From an uncultured Pelagibacteraceae bacterium (lineage in GTDB: Bacteria > Pseudomonadota > Alphaproteobacteria > Pelagibacterales > Pelagibacteraceae): 64,000 bases of DNA. The DNA is taken from contig CACIKE010000003.1 of assembly GCA_902587155.1 (NCBI GenBank), positions 1 through 64,000 of the forward strand. The letters are read 5' to 3'. A program made the translations under genes and the position numbers. Positions 49,879-59,992 of the stretch are shown here, piece after piece; position 1 is the stretch's first letter; the number at the start of each line of letters is the position of its first letter. The notes under the pieces were generated by a model. It saw only the letters and a program-made list of their open reading frames with translations. It searched no databases and had not been told where the DNA came from.

Positions 49879-50655
49879 TTATCTTGCTCTTGAGCCAGCT
49901 CCTGAACTCATTGCAGCAGCCCAGATTACTAGACCGAATGCAATTTTGTTAATGAAGTCAGCTAAGTTGTAAACAACGTTTAGTGAGTTAGCATCTACAC
50001 CACCTGTTAGGTAACCAAATACATAACCTAATGGATAAATAGCCCAACCTACAGTTACAATCATTCTCATTGCACCGAACGCAGTTACAAGAGCTTTGTT
50101 ACCGCTTTTAGCAGCAGCTCTTCCAGCTTCACCAGAGAATATTTCATATAGAATGTAAATCCATCCAGCCATACCGATTACAAAACCAAGTGTAGCATTG
50201 ATGTATCCAGCTTCTCCTAAGTATCCTCCGATTAACATTACTAATGAACCGATTAACAATCTCCAGAACATTCCAGAATTTGCTTTTCTTACTGCTACTA
50301 GAATTAAGTAGAATTCTACCATCTGTAATGGCACAGTAATTAACCAGTCAATATATCTGTATACTGTTGGTGAGTCACCTGTAGCAACCCATACTTCTCT
50401 CATGTACATGTAGTGAATGAAAGCGATACCAGTTACAAGACCTGCAACAGTTACTGATGTTTTCCACGCAGGGTTAACAGTACCTCTCTCCATGAAGAAG
50501 AAAGCTGTAGCCGCTAACATACCCATTGAAATTATCCAAAAAGATATTCCAACAAAGTCATCCTGTGCTAACATCGTTGCGTCTGCTGCATTAGCAACAC
50601 CTGCATAACCCACTAGGGCTAACGCTGCTAGAGCAAACAGTTTAAGTTTTTTCAT
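49879..50655 (-). CDS. Proteorhodopsin (Q-type, predicted blue-absorbing proton pump)
   Basis: RYIDWLITVPLQMVEFYLIL (Asp acceptor, Glu donor, Gln tuning residue); HYMYMREVW; Schiff-base Lys in DFINKIAFG; N-terminal signal peptide. Confidence 0.97.
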   Translation of the reverse strand: MKKLKLFALAALALVGYAGVANAADATMLAQDDFVGISFWIISMGMLAATAFFFMERGTVNPAWKTSVTVAGLVTGIAFIHYMYMREVWVATGDSPTVYRYIDWLITVPLQMVEFYLILVAVRKANSGMFWRLLIGSLVMLIGGYLGEAGYINATLGFVIGMAGWIYILYEIFSGEAGRAAAKSGNKALVTAFGAMRMIVTVGWAIYPLGYVFGYLTGGVDANSLNVVYNLADFINKIAFGLVIWAAAMSSGAGSRAR

Positions 50656-50685
50656 AAAAAACTCCCTCTTTAGTTAGTTTTTACT

Positions 50686-50703
50686 TTAGTTTATATAAAC
50701 TAA
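50686..50703. promoter_or_regulatory. 18-bp perfect palindrome in the proteorhodopsin leader
   Basis: TTAGTTTATATAAACTAA equals its reverse complement; 31 nt upstream of the rhodopsin ATG. Confidence 0.5.
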
Positions 50704-50866
50704 GCTCGGGCTTCCCCAAGCAAAAGTTGTGGTTAAATACCAAATAAAAACACTTAATAGAAGACCTAATTGTCATTAATTTACATTGATTTTACTTGTT
50801 TTTTAAAATTAAATACAATTTGTGATTTAAAAACCACAATAAATTAACTAACGAATCAAAAGAATT

Positions 50867-52768
50867 ATGTCAGATAAATTTAAAGAAATTTATAGAAAAT
50901 CAATCGAAGACCCTGAGAATTTCTGGAGAAAAGCAGCTGACGATATTTTTTGGTTTAAGAAACCATCAAAAATTTTAAACAAATCTAACCCTCCTTTTTA
51001 TAAATGGTTTGAAGATGGGGTAACAAATACTTGCTACAATGCATTAGATATTCATATAGATAACGGACAAGGTCAAAAAACTGCACTAATCTACGATAGT
51101 CCCATCACAGGTAACAAAAGTAAACTTACATATGAAGAATTAAGATCAAAAGTTTCTAAATTTGCCGGTGCTTTGAAAAATCAAGGCGTTGGAAAGGGTG
51201 ATAGAGTAATAATTTATATGCCAATGATACCTGAAGCAGTCATTGCAATGCTTGCTTGTGGAAGAATTGGAGCGATTCACTCCGTTGTTTTTGGTGGATT
51301 TGCATCAAATGAACTTGCAAGCAGAATAGATGACAGCAAAGCTAAAATTCTAGTCACAGCATCATGTGGTTTTGAGCCAGGTAGAACAGTTGAGTACAAG
51401 CCATTAGTAGATGAAGCAGTCAAACTAGCAAATCATAAGATAAGTAAGATGATTTTATTTCAAAGAAAAGGTCATGAGGCTAAATTAAATGCGCCTAATG
51501 AAATTAGTTGGGATGAGGCACTATCTGATACAAAAGATACTGACTGTGTGGAGATGAATTCAAATGAGTTTGCTTACATACTCTATACCTCGGGTACAAC
51601 AGGAACACCCAAAGGTATTGTAAGAGATATTGGAGGTCATATTGTAGCTTTGAAATGGACAATGAAAAATATCTACAACATTGATAAAGGAGATATTTGG
51701 TGGTCAGCTAGTGATATTGGTTGGATTGTAGGTCACTCTTACATTGTTTACGCTCCTTTATTTAAAGGGTGCACAACAGTTTTGTTTGAGGGTAAACCTG
51801 TGGGTACACCTGATGCAGGGGCTTTCTGGAAAATCATATCTGATTATAAAGTAAAATCTTTATTTACAGCTCCAACAGCATTTAGAGCAATTAAAAAAGA
51901 AGATCCTGATGGAAAATTCTTCTCTAAATACGATTTGAGTAGTTTTGAAAGTTTATTTCTTGCTGGAGAAAGAGCAGATCCAGATACAATCAAATGGGCA
52001 GAAAATTTATTAAAAGTTCCAGTGATAGACCATTGGTGGCAAACTGAAACAAGTTGGGCAATAAGCTCAAATTGCACAGGAATTGAAATGATGAAAACAA
52101 AATATGGTTCAGCCTGTAAGGCAGTGCCAGGTTATGATGTAAAAATTATTAAATCAGATCAAACTTTAGCTAAACCAAATGAGATGGGAGATATTGTAGT
52201 TAAATTACCTTTACCCCCTGGTACATTTCCAACTCTTTGGAATGCAGATCAAAGATACAAGGAAAATTATATGTCAAACTATGATGGTTACTATCAAACT
52301 TATGATGCAGGTCATATTGACGAAGATGGTTATATCTGGATTATGTCTAGAACTGACGACATTATAAATGTTGCTGGCCATAGATTGTCAACTGGTGCCA
52401 TTGAAGAAGTTTTATCTGAACATCAATCAGTGGCTGAGTGTGCAGTTCTTGGTATTGCAGATAAATTAAAAGGACAATTACCAATAGGATTAATAGTTTT
52501 AAAAGCTGGAGTTGATAAAGATAACGAAACAATTTCAAAGGAATGTATTCAAATGGTTAGAGATAAAATTGGTCCTGTGGCTGCATTTAAAGTTGCAATT
52601 GTTATCAAAAGACTTCCAAAAACAAGATCTGGAAAAATTTTAAGAGGAACAATTAGAAAAATTGCTGATAATGTTGAATATAAAATGCCTCCAACAATTG
52701 ATGATCCTGCAATTCTTGATGAGATCAAACAAGACTTGATTGACAATAAAATACTAAATAATGGTTAA
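50867..52768 (+). CDS. prpE: Acyl-CoA synthetase, propionate–CoA ligase type
   Basis: YTSGTTGTPKGIVRDIGGH, SDIGWIVGHSYIVYAPL, TRSGKILRGTIRKIAD. Confidence 0.88.
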   Translation: MSDKFKEIYRKSIEDPENFWRKAADDIFWFKKPSKILNKSNPPFYKWFEDGVTNTCYNALDIHIDNGQGQKTALIYDSPITGNKSKLTYEELRSKVSKFAGALKNQGVGKGDRVIIYMPMIPEAVIAMLACGRIGAIHSVVFGGFASNELASRIDDSKAKILVTASCGFEPGRTVEYKPLVDEAVKLANHKISKMILFQRKGHEAKLNAPNEISWDEALSDTKDTDCVEMNSNEFAYILYTSGTTGTPKGIVRDIGGHIVALKWTMKNIYNIDKGDIWWSASDIGWIVGHSYIVYAPLFKGCTTVLFEGKPVGTPDAGAFWKIISDYKVKSLFTAPTAFRAIKKEDPDGKFFSKYDLSSFESLFLAGERADPDTIKWAENLLKVPVIDHWWQTETSWAISSNCTGIEMMKTKYGSACKAVPGYDVKIIKSDQTLAKPNEMGDIVVKLPLPPGTFPTLWNADQRYKENYMSNYDGYYQTYDAGHIDEDGYIWIMSRTDDIINVAGHRLSTGAIEEVLSEHQSVAECAVLGIADKLKGQLPIGLIVLKAGVDKDNETISKECIQMVRDKIGPVAAFKVAIVIKRLPKTRSGKILRGTIRKIADNVEYKMPPTIDDPAILDEIKQDLIDNKILNNG

Positions 52769-53093
52769 AACATATTCTTTTTTACTTATCGCTATATTTT
52801 GTGAGGTAGCTGGAACAATGTTATTGCCAGTTTCACAAAATTTTACCAAGATTATTCCAACGGTTTGTCTAACAATATTCTATTTGGTATCTTTCTATTT
52901 GATGACTTTTGTTATGGATAAACTACCAATAGCAATTGTTTATGCCACGTGGAGTGGACTTGGAGTATTTACAATAGCTTTGCTAGGATATTTCTTTTTT
53001 AAACAAACTTTAGCTTGGCAAGCTATTGCTGGATTATTCCTTATAGTTATTGGTGTTATATTGGTTAATAGTTTTAGTGTAAAAATTAACTAA
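52761..53093 (+). CDS. SMR-family (EmrE-like) small multidrug transporter
   Basis: Four TM helices; FCEVAGTMLLPVSQNFTK; YATWSGLGVFTIALLGYFFFKQTL. Confidence 0.88.
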   Translation: MVKTYSFLLIAIFCEVAGTMLLPVSQNFTKIIPTVCLTIFYLVSFYLMTFVMDKLPIAIVYATWSGLGVFTIALLGYFFFKQTLAWQAIAGLFLIVIGVILVNSFSVKIN

Positions 53094-54393
53094 ATTTTAA
53101 AGGTGTGCCCTCAGGCTCACCTAAAATCTTTCCATCCTTCATCTTTATTTTACCAGAAATTATTGTTGCAACAGGTGTTCCTTTAAACTCAACATCATTG
53201 AAAGGTGACCATCTACATTTACTTTCTATATTTTCATTTTTAATTATTATTTTCTTGTTCATATCAACAATGGTAAAGTCAGCATCAAATCCCTCTTTAA
53301 TGTATCCTTTGTTCTGAATTCCAAATATTTTTATTGGATTTTCGCATACCAGATTTACTAATTGATTAAGTGATAATTTTCCATGATTAACATGATCTAA
53401 CATTACAGGCATAAGTGTTTGGACACCAGGCATGCCTGACGGAGAATTAGGATACTCTTTATCTTTATTTACTTTTAGATGTGGTGCATGATCTGAGCCA
53501 ATTGTATCATTTAAATTATTTCTTACAGCATACCACAATCGATCATAGTGAGATTTATCTCTTATTGGCGGATTCATTTGAGCGTAAGTTCCAAGTTTAT
53601 CATAACAATCAGGTGCATAAATTGTTAAATGTTGTGGTGTAATTTCAAAAGTAATATTACCTTTATGTTGAGATAAAAAATCTACTTCTTGTTTAGTAGT
53701 AATATGAAGTACATGCGCTTTCTTGTTATATTTTTTTGCAAGTCTAACTATTCTTCTAGTCGAGGAAATTGCACATTCCTCACTTCTCCAAATAGGATGA
53801 GAGTGTACATCGCCATTTTTAATTAATTTTTTATTCTTGTTTAAGATTTCTTCATCCTCTGAGTGGACTGCTACTACCTTTGAACTATTTTGAAAAACTT
53901 TGTCAATATCCTCTTCTAGTGCTACTAAAAGATTACCTGTTGAAGAACCTACAAACAATTTGATCCCACAACACCCTTCTAAATTTTTTAACTCAGCTAG
54001 TTGACTAACATTACCTGCCGTTGCACCAAAATAGAAAGCGTAATTGCAATACATTCTATTTTTTGCAAGATCTAATTTTCGCTGAAATTCTTTTAGGTTT
54101 GAGGTTGGAGGGTTAGTGTTTGGCATCTCAAATACTGCTGTAATCCCTCCTACTACTGCTGCCCTACTCCCAGAATTAAGGTCTTCTGTATCTGTTGAAC
54201 CTGGTTCTCTGAAATGGGTCTGAGTATCTATACAGCCAGGTAAGGTAATTTTATTTTTGGCATCATAGACTTTTTTTGCCTCTTCTGATATTTTGCCAAT
54301 TCTTAATATTTTACCATCTTTAACGGCAATATCCTTATCCTCTAGTTTTCCATTGATATAACATTGCCCATTTTTGATTATTAGATCTAACAT
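53086..54393 (-). CDS. pyrC: Dihydroorotase family amidohydrolase
   Basis: LPGCIDTQTHFREPGSTDTEDLNSGSRAAVVGGITAVFEMPNTNPPT, GSDHAPH. Confidence 0.85.
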   Translation of the reverse strand: MLDLIIKNGQCYINGKLEDKDIAVKDGKILRIGKISEEAKKVYDAKNKITLPGCIDTQTHFREPGSTDTEDLNSGSRAAVVGGITAVFEMPNTNPPTSNLKEFQRKLDLAKNRMYCNYAFYFGATAGNVSQLAELKNLEGCCGIKLFVGSSTGNLLVALEEDIDKVFQNSSKVVAVHSEDEEILNKNKKLIKNGDVHSHPIWRSEECAISSTRRIVRLAKKYNKKAHVLHITTKQEVDFLSQHKGNITFEITPQHLTIYAPDCYDKLGTYAQMNPPIRDKSHYDRLWYAVRNNLNDTIGSDHAPHLKVNKDKEYPNSPSGMPGVQTLMPVMLDHVNHGKLSLNQLVNLVCENPIKIFGIQNKGYIKEGFDADFTIVDMNKKIIIKNENIESKCRWSPFNDVEFKGTPVATIISGKIKMKDGKILGEPEGTPLKFS

Positions 54394-54436
54394 TTGTAAA
54401 AAAAGTTATTATATTAAATTTAACGATCAATCAAAT

Positions 54437-55324
54437 ATGAATAATAGTGTTTATATATTAAAAGATAGAGCCATACTTTATGTACATGGTCAGGATGCTA
54501 GAGACTTCTTGCAAAATTTAATTAGCAATGACATTAATAAAGTTACAGATAGCTCAAGTTGTTTTGCCTCATTATTAACTCCTCAAGGCAAGTTTCTTTA
54601 TGAATTTATTGTTGTAAAGCATAAGTCAGGTTTTTTTATTGATTGTGAAAAGTCTCAATCTGAAGAAATATTGAAACAATTAAATTTATATAAAATAAGA
54701 TCAAATGTGGAAATCCTTAATCTTAGCAATGAATTTGTTGTTGCAAGTTTTGGTTATGAAAAATATTTATCATTAGATAGCACAGAAGACATTCTCGGCT
54801 TTACTATGAGATATAGAGAAGATCCTATAGTTCTAGATCCTAGAAATAAAAATTTGGGTGCAAGATTAATAATTAATTTAGAAAAACTTTATTTGTCTCT
54901 AAAAAAACTTGAATTAAAAGACAATAAAATTGAGGATTATTATAAAAAAAGTCATAAACTTGGGATTGTTCCAAAGAATTTAAATAAACTAAAAAATAAA
55001 TTATTCGGTATTGAATGCAATTTTGAAGAACTAAATGGTATTGATTTTAAAAAAGGATGTTACGTAGGACAAGAAAATACCGCTAGAATTAAACTTAAAA
55101 ATAAACTTTCTAAGAGGTTATTGCCAGTTGAGATAATTGATGGAAAGCTTGATGAAGATGAAACGGTATATTGTAATCGGATTGAAATTGGAAAAATTTT
55201 GATAAACGAAGAGTATCCGTTTGCTTTAATAAAATTTTCTAATGAAAATTTTAATAAAGACCTTACTTTAAAAAGTAAAAAAGGATCATTTAAGATATTT
55301 ATACCTGAATGGCTAAAGATTTAA
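54437..55324 (+). CDS. ygfZ: YgfZ/GcvT-like folate-binding protein
   Basis: KDRAILYVHGQDARDFLQNLISNDI; KKGCYVGQENTARIK motif; start at internal MNNSVYIL. Confidence 0.88.
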   Translation: MNNSVYILKDRAILYVHGQDARDFLQNLISNDINKVTDSSSCFASLLTPQGKFLYEFIVVKHKSGFFIDCEKSQSEEILKQLNLYKIRSNVEILNLSNEFVVASFGYEKYLSLDSTEDILGFTMRYREDPIVLDPRNKNLGARLIINLEKLYLSLKKLELKDNKIEDYYKKSHKLGIVPKNLNKLKNKLFGIECNFEELNGIDFKKGCYVGQENTARIKLKNKLSKRLLPVEIIDGKLDEDETVYCNRIEIGKILINEEYPFALIKFSNENFNKDLTLKSKKGSFKIFIPEWLKI

Positions 55325-55329
55325 TTTTC

Positions 55330-55415
55330 TGGTGCGGCCAGAGAGACTCGAACTCTCATGGACTAGGTCCACACGGCCCTCAACCGTGCCTGTCTACCAA
55401 TTTCAGCATGGCCGC
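55330..55415 (-). tRNA. tRNA-Leu(GAG)
   Basis: Acceptor GCGGCCA/TGGCCGC, encoded CCA, anticodon arm CACGG-TTGAGGG-CCGTG, long variable arm, T-arm GAGAGTTCGAGTCTCTC. Confidence 0.96.
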
Positions 55416-55472
55416 AAATATGACCCACATTAAATCAATGACAAGTAGCTTTCAAATTGATAAATTTTGTTT

Positions 55473-56462
55473 ATGGAATTTAATCAAGAAGTAAAATTAG
55501 CAACTGATCCAATTTATAAGAAAATTTCAAAGGTTATGCCTGAGATTGAATGGGCAATACATGCTCCTTATATTCATAAAATTAATAAATTAAAAAAAGA
55601 GAAAAATGCAGTGATACTTGCTCATAATTATCAAACTCCAGAAATTTATCACGGCATTGCAGATTTTTCTGCAGATTCTTTAGCCCTTGCTGTTGAAGCA
55701 TCAAAAACCTCAGCAGATATAATTGTTATGGCTGGAGTTCACTTTATGGCTGAGACTGCAAAATTAATGAGTCCAAATAAAAAGGTTTTATTACCAGACA
55801 TGAAAGCAGGTTGTTCATTATCCTCTTCAATTACGGGTAAAGATGTCAGATTGTTAAAAGAAAAATATCCAGGAGTTCCTGTTGTCTCGTATGTAAATAC
55901 ATCTGCTGATGTAAAAGCTGAAACAGATGTGTGTTGTACATCTGCTAATGCAGTAAAAATTGTAAAATCCTTAGGTGTGAAAAAAGTTATTTTTTTACCT
56001 GACGACTATTTAGCCAAATATGTTGCTTCACAAACTGATGTTGAAATTATCTCATGGAAAGGAATTTGTATTGTTCATGATCAATTTAACGAAAATGAAA
56101 TTAAGAATATAAGGAAAAATAATCCTGGAATTAAAATAATTGCACATCCAGAGTGTCCACCAGAAGTTATTAAAGCAAGTGATTTTGCAGGATCAACATC
56201 AGGAATGATTAATTATGTTAAAAATAATCAACCTAAAAAAGTAATGATGGTAACTGAATGTTCAATGAGTGATAATATTCAGGTTGAAAATCCAAACGTT
56301 GAATTTATAAGACCATGCAATATGTGTCCACATATGAAAAAAATCACTTTGCCAAAAATTTTAGACTGTTTAGAGAATGAAACTGGTGAAATTATCATGG
56401 ACCAAGAAACAATTGATAAAGCTAGATTATCAGTGGAAAAAATGGTTGCTATCGGTAGATAA
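55473..56462 (+). CDS. nadA: Quinolinate synthase
   Basis: AVILAHNYQTPEIY, DMKAGCSLSSSI, CCTSANAVKIV, HPECPPEV, CNMCPHMKKITL. Confidence 0.96.
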   Translation: MEFNQEVKLATDPIYKKISKVMPEIEWAIHAPYIHKINKLKKEKNAVILAHNYQTPEIYHGIADFSADSLALAVEASKTSADIIVMAGVHFMAETAKLMSPNKKVLLPDMKAGCSLSSSITGKDVRLLKEKYPGVPVVSYVNTSADVKAETDVCCTSANAVKIVKSLGVKKVIFLPDDYLAKYVASQTDVEIISWKGICIVHDQFNENEIKNIRKNNPGIKIIAHPECPPEVIKASDFAGSTSGMINYVKNNQPKKVMMVTECSMSDNIQVENPNVEFIRPCNMCPHMKKITLPKILDCLENETGEIIMDQETIDKARLSVEKMVAIGR

Positions 56463-56468
56463 CACTTT

Positions 56469-57302
56469 GTGTCAAAAATTAAATTAAGTGAAACTTTTAT
56501 TAAAGATAGAGTAAAACTTGCTCTAGCTGAAGATTTGTATCCTTATGGAGACATAACATCTAACCTCCTAAATAATAACAAAGTTATTGAGGCAAAAATA
56601 ATTTCTAATCAAAAAGCAGTAGTTGCAGGTTTACTATTTGTAAAACAATCTTTTAAGCAAGTTGATAAAAAAATTAAGTTTATATTAAAAAAAAAAGATG
56701 GGTCCACAGTCAAAAAAAATTCTGTAATAGCAGTAATTAGAGGTAAAGCTAGTTCTATAATGATTGCAGAAAGGGTTGCATTAAATTTTTTATCTCATAT
56801 TTCTGGAATAGCTACAAAAACAAATCAATTTGTAAAACTAGCTGGAAAAAAGTGCAAAATTTGCTGTACAAGAAAAACTTTGCCAAATTATAGGGTTATT
56901 CAAAAATATGCAGTTAAATTAGGAGGCGGTACAAATCATAGATTTAATTTAGGTGATGAATTTTTGATTAAAGATAATCATATCGCTAGTTATGATTTAA
57001 AAGAATTAGTTTCATTGGCAATAAAAAATAAAAAAGGAAAAAAAATTACCGTTGAGGTGGATAATTTAAAGCAACTGAAAAAGATTATTGGTCTTAAATT
57101 TGATACTGTTTTGTTTGATAATATGAGTATTAAAAATCTTAAAGCAGGTGTAAAACTTGTTAAAAAATATTATGAGACAGAAGCTTCGGGGAATATAAAT
57201 CTTAAATCTGTAAAATCTGTTGCAATGACCGGGGTAGATAGAATTTCAATCGGGAGCATTACTCATAGTGCCCCAGCTATAGATTTCAAACTAGAAATCT
57301 AG
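56469..57302 (+). CDS. nadC: Nicotinate-nucleotide pyrophosphorylase
   Basis: GTG start; LAEDLYPYGDITSNLL, ERVALNFLSHISGIAT, CTRKTLPNYRVIQKYAVKLGGGTNHRFNLGDEFLIKDNH. Confidence 0.96.
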   Translation: MSKIKLSETFIKDRVKLALAEDLYPYGDITSNLLNNNKVIEAKIISNQKAVVAGLLFVKQSFKQVDKKIKFILKKKDGSTVKKNSVIAVIRGKASSIMIAERVALNFLSHISGIATKTNQFVKLAGKKCKICCTRKTLPNYRVIQKYAVKLGGGTNHRFNLGDEFLIKDNHIASYDLKELVSLAIKNKKGKKITVEVDNLKQLKKIIGLKFDTVLFDNMSIKNLKAGVKLVKKYYETEASGNINLKSVKSVAMTGVDRISIGSITHSAPAIDFKLEI

Positions 57303-57316
57303 ATTATTTGATTTTT

Positions 57317-59992
57317 TTAATTTTTATTTTTCATAAGCTCAGCCTGTGCCGCTGCTAATCTAGCTATAGGAACTCTGTAAGGTGAGCAGGAAACATAATT
57401 AAGCCCAGCTTTCGAGCAAAATTTAATACTCTTTGGATCACCGCCATGTTCACCACATATACCTAGTTTAATTTTTTTATTTTGTTTTTTTCCTTTAGAG
57501 ACCGCTATTTCAACTAAATCTTTCACTCCGTCATCAATGGATACAAACGGATCAATAGTAAAAATCTTATTATCTATATAATCATTTAAAAATTTACCGC
57601 TATCGTCTCTACTTATTCCAAAAGTTGTTTGTGTTAAATCATTTGTGCCAAAACTAAAGAATTCAGCATGTTTCGCAATATCATCAGCCTTAATTGCTGC
57701 TCTAGGTAACTCAATCATTGTACCCACAAGAAATTCAATTTTTGTTTTATTTTCTTTTTGAACTTTTCTTGCAGTATTGATTACTAAATCTTTCATTATT
57801 TTAATCTCAGCTTCGGTTGAAACTAAAGGAATCATTATCTCGGGAAAAGCAAATTTTTGTTTGTTTTTTTTTAAGTCTGCAAGAGCCTCGAATATCGCTC
57901 TACATTGCATCTCATATATTTCAGGAAATGAAATGCCAAGTCTACAACCTCTATGTCCTAACATTGGATTTTGTTCATGAAGTTCTTCAATTCTGCTTTC
58001 AATATCTTTTTTATCTGATCCAACAACATTAGCTACTTCAGAAATTTCTTTATCAGATTTCGGTAAAAATTCATGTAATGGTGGATCTAATAATCTTACT
58101 GTAACTGGAAGACCATGCATAATCTTAAATATCTCCATAAAATCTTTTTTTTGATGCGGTAGAATCTTTTTTAAAGCGTTAGATCTATCATCTAGCGTTT
58201 TTGATAAAATCATTTCTCGTACTGATAAAATTCTTTCCTCATCAAAAAACATATGTTCGGTCCTACAAAGTCCAATTCCCTCTGCACCAAAATCTCTGGC
58301 TGTTTTAGTATCTAGAGGAGTCTCAGAGTTAGTTCGTACTTTAAGTTTTCTAATTTTATCAGCCCAGCTCATCAATTTTGAAAAATCTCCTGATATCTCA
58401 GGTTTTATGGTTGGAACTGTACCTAAAATTATTCTTCCCGTAGAACCGTCAATTGTAATTGTTTCACCTTCTTTGATCTCAGCCGAGGATGTTTTAAAGA
58501 CTTTTTTATCGTAATTAATTTCAATTTCACTTGAACCAGAAACACAAGGTCTTCCCATTCCCCTAGCTACAACTGCAGCATGACTAGTCATACCTCCTCT
58601 TGAAGTTAAAATTCCCTTCGCAGCATGCATTCCTTGAATATCCTCTGGAGAAGTTTCAACTCTAACTAAAATTGTATCTTGCATCATATCATTTAATCTT
58701 TCAGCTTCCTCTGAGCTGAAAACTACTTTTCCACTTACTGCACCAGGAGATGCTGGAAGACCGTTTGCTATAACTTTGATTGAACTTTTCTCATCTAAAG
58801 TAGGGTGCAAAAGCGTGTCTAAAGAGTTGGGATCAACTCTTAAAACAGCATCATTTTTATTGATTAACTTTTCTCTAACCATATCAACAGCAATTTTTAC
58901 TGCTGATTTTGATGTTCTTTTTCCAGATCGAGTTTGTAATATCCAAAGTTTATTACTTTCAACAGTGAATTCCACATCTTGCATATCCTTATAATGTTTC
59001 TCTAGTTTTTTTAAAATTTTATACAATTCGTGATATACTTCTGGCATCGACTCTTCCATAGATGCATCATCAACTTTTGCTTCTTTTCTCGCCTTCTTTG
59101 TAATGTACTGTGGAGTTCTTGTTCCAGCTACAACATCTTCTCCCTGAGCATTAATCAAATATTCTCCATAAATATCATTTGATCCATCTGAAGGGTTTCT
59201 AGTGAAGACAACTCCTGTTGCACAATCATTACCCATATTTCCAAAAACCATAGATTGAACATTAACAGCTGTTCCCCATTCAGAAGGAATTTGATTCAAC
59301 TTTCTGTAAACTCTCGCTCTTTTGCTCTCCCAAGATAAAAATACAGCACTTATTGCCCCGAATAATTGATTATAAACATCTTGAGGAAAATCTTTACTAG
59401 TCTTTTCTTTAACTACATTCTTAAAATCATTTATCAAACCATCCCAATCCTCTTCATCGAGATCCGTATCAAGCAATACACCTTTTGTTAACTTATAATT
59501 TTCTATCAATTCCTCAAAATTGTAACTTTCAACACCCATAACTACATTTCCGTACATCTGGATGAATCTTCTGTAACTATCTTTCGCAAATCTTCCGTTA
59601 GATGTTTTGTTAGCCAAAGCAACAACTGTTTTATCATTTAGTCCTAAATTCAAAATTGTATCCATCATACCTGGCATTGAAACTCTTGCCCCAGATCGAA
59701 CTGATAAAAGAAGAGGATTTTTTAAATCTCCAAATTTTTTTGATACATCTTTTTCTATTGTTTTAATTTCTTTTTTTATTTGGCTAATTAATTTGGAATT
59801 TAATTTTTTTTTATCCTTATAAAAAATTTCACACACTTTTGTTGAGATAGTAAAACCAGGAGGTACTGGTAAACCCATTCTTCCCATTTCAGATAAATTC
59901 GCTCCCTTACCACCTAAAAAATTTTTTGGATCTTTTATTTTTTTTGAGTCTTTAGACTTAAAATTAAGAATTAACTTATTCATTATGAGCAT
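57317..59992 (-). CDS. ppdK: Pyruvate, phosphate dikinase
   Basis: LGGKGANLSEMGRMGLPVPPGFTIST, LTSRGGMTSHAAVVARGMGRPCV, GAEGIGLCRTEHMF, GICGEHGGDP. Confidence 0.98.
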   Translation of the reverse strand: MLIMNKLILNFKSKDSKKIKDPKNFLGGKGANLSEMGRMGLPVPPGFTISTKVCEIFYKDKKKLNSKLISQIKKEIKTIEKDVSKKFGDLKNPLLLSVRSGARVSMPGMMDTILNLGLNDKTVVALANKTSNGRFAKDSYRRFIQMYGNVVMGVESYNFEELIENYKLTKGVLLDTDLDEEDWDGLINDFKNVVKEKTSKDFPQDVYNQLFGAISAVFLSWESKRARVYRKLNQIPSEWGTAVNVQSMVFGNMGNDCATGVVFTRNPSDGSNDIYGEYLINAQGEDVVAGTRTPQYITKKARKEAKVDDASMEESMPEVYHELYKILKKLEKHYKDMQDVEFTVESNKLWILQTRSGKRTSKSAVKIAVDMVREKLINKNDAVLRVDPNSLDTLLHPTLDEKSSIKVIANGLPASPGAVSGKVVFSSEEAERLNDMMQDTILVRVETSPEDIQGMHAAKGILTSRGGMTSHAAVVARGMGRPCVSGSSEIEINYDKKVFKTSSAEIKEGETITIDGSTGRIILGTVPTIKPEISGDFSKLMSWADKIRKLKVRTNSETPLDTKTARDFGAEGIGLCRTEHMFFDEERILSVREMILSKTLDDRSNALKKILPHQKKDFMEIFKIMHGLPVTVRLLDPPLHEFLPKSDKEISEVANVVGSDKKDIESRIEELHEQNPMLGHRGCRLGISFPEIYEMQCRAIFEALADLKKNKQKFAFPEIMIPLVSTEAEIKIMKDLVINTARKVQKENKTKIEFLVGTMIELPRAAIKADDIAKHAEFFSFGTNDLTQTTFGISRDDSGKFLNDYIDNKIFTIDPFVSIDDGVKDLVEIAVSKGKKQNKKIKLGICGEHGGDPKSIKFCSKAGLNYVSCSPYRVPIARLAAAQAELMKNKN

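Noticed and set aside
50727-50839. Inverted repeat TTGTGGTT (50727–50734) / AACCACAA (50832–50839) in the rhodopsin–prpE divergent region
   Set aside because: Only 8 bp arms over 100 nt apart in AT-rich DNA; not distinguishable from chance without comparative data.
55309-55494. ORF of 61 aa spanning the tRNA-Leu gene
   Set aside because: Overlaps a clear tRNA (cloverleaf and CCA) on the opposite strand; coding call is spurious.
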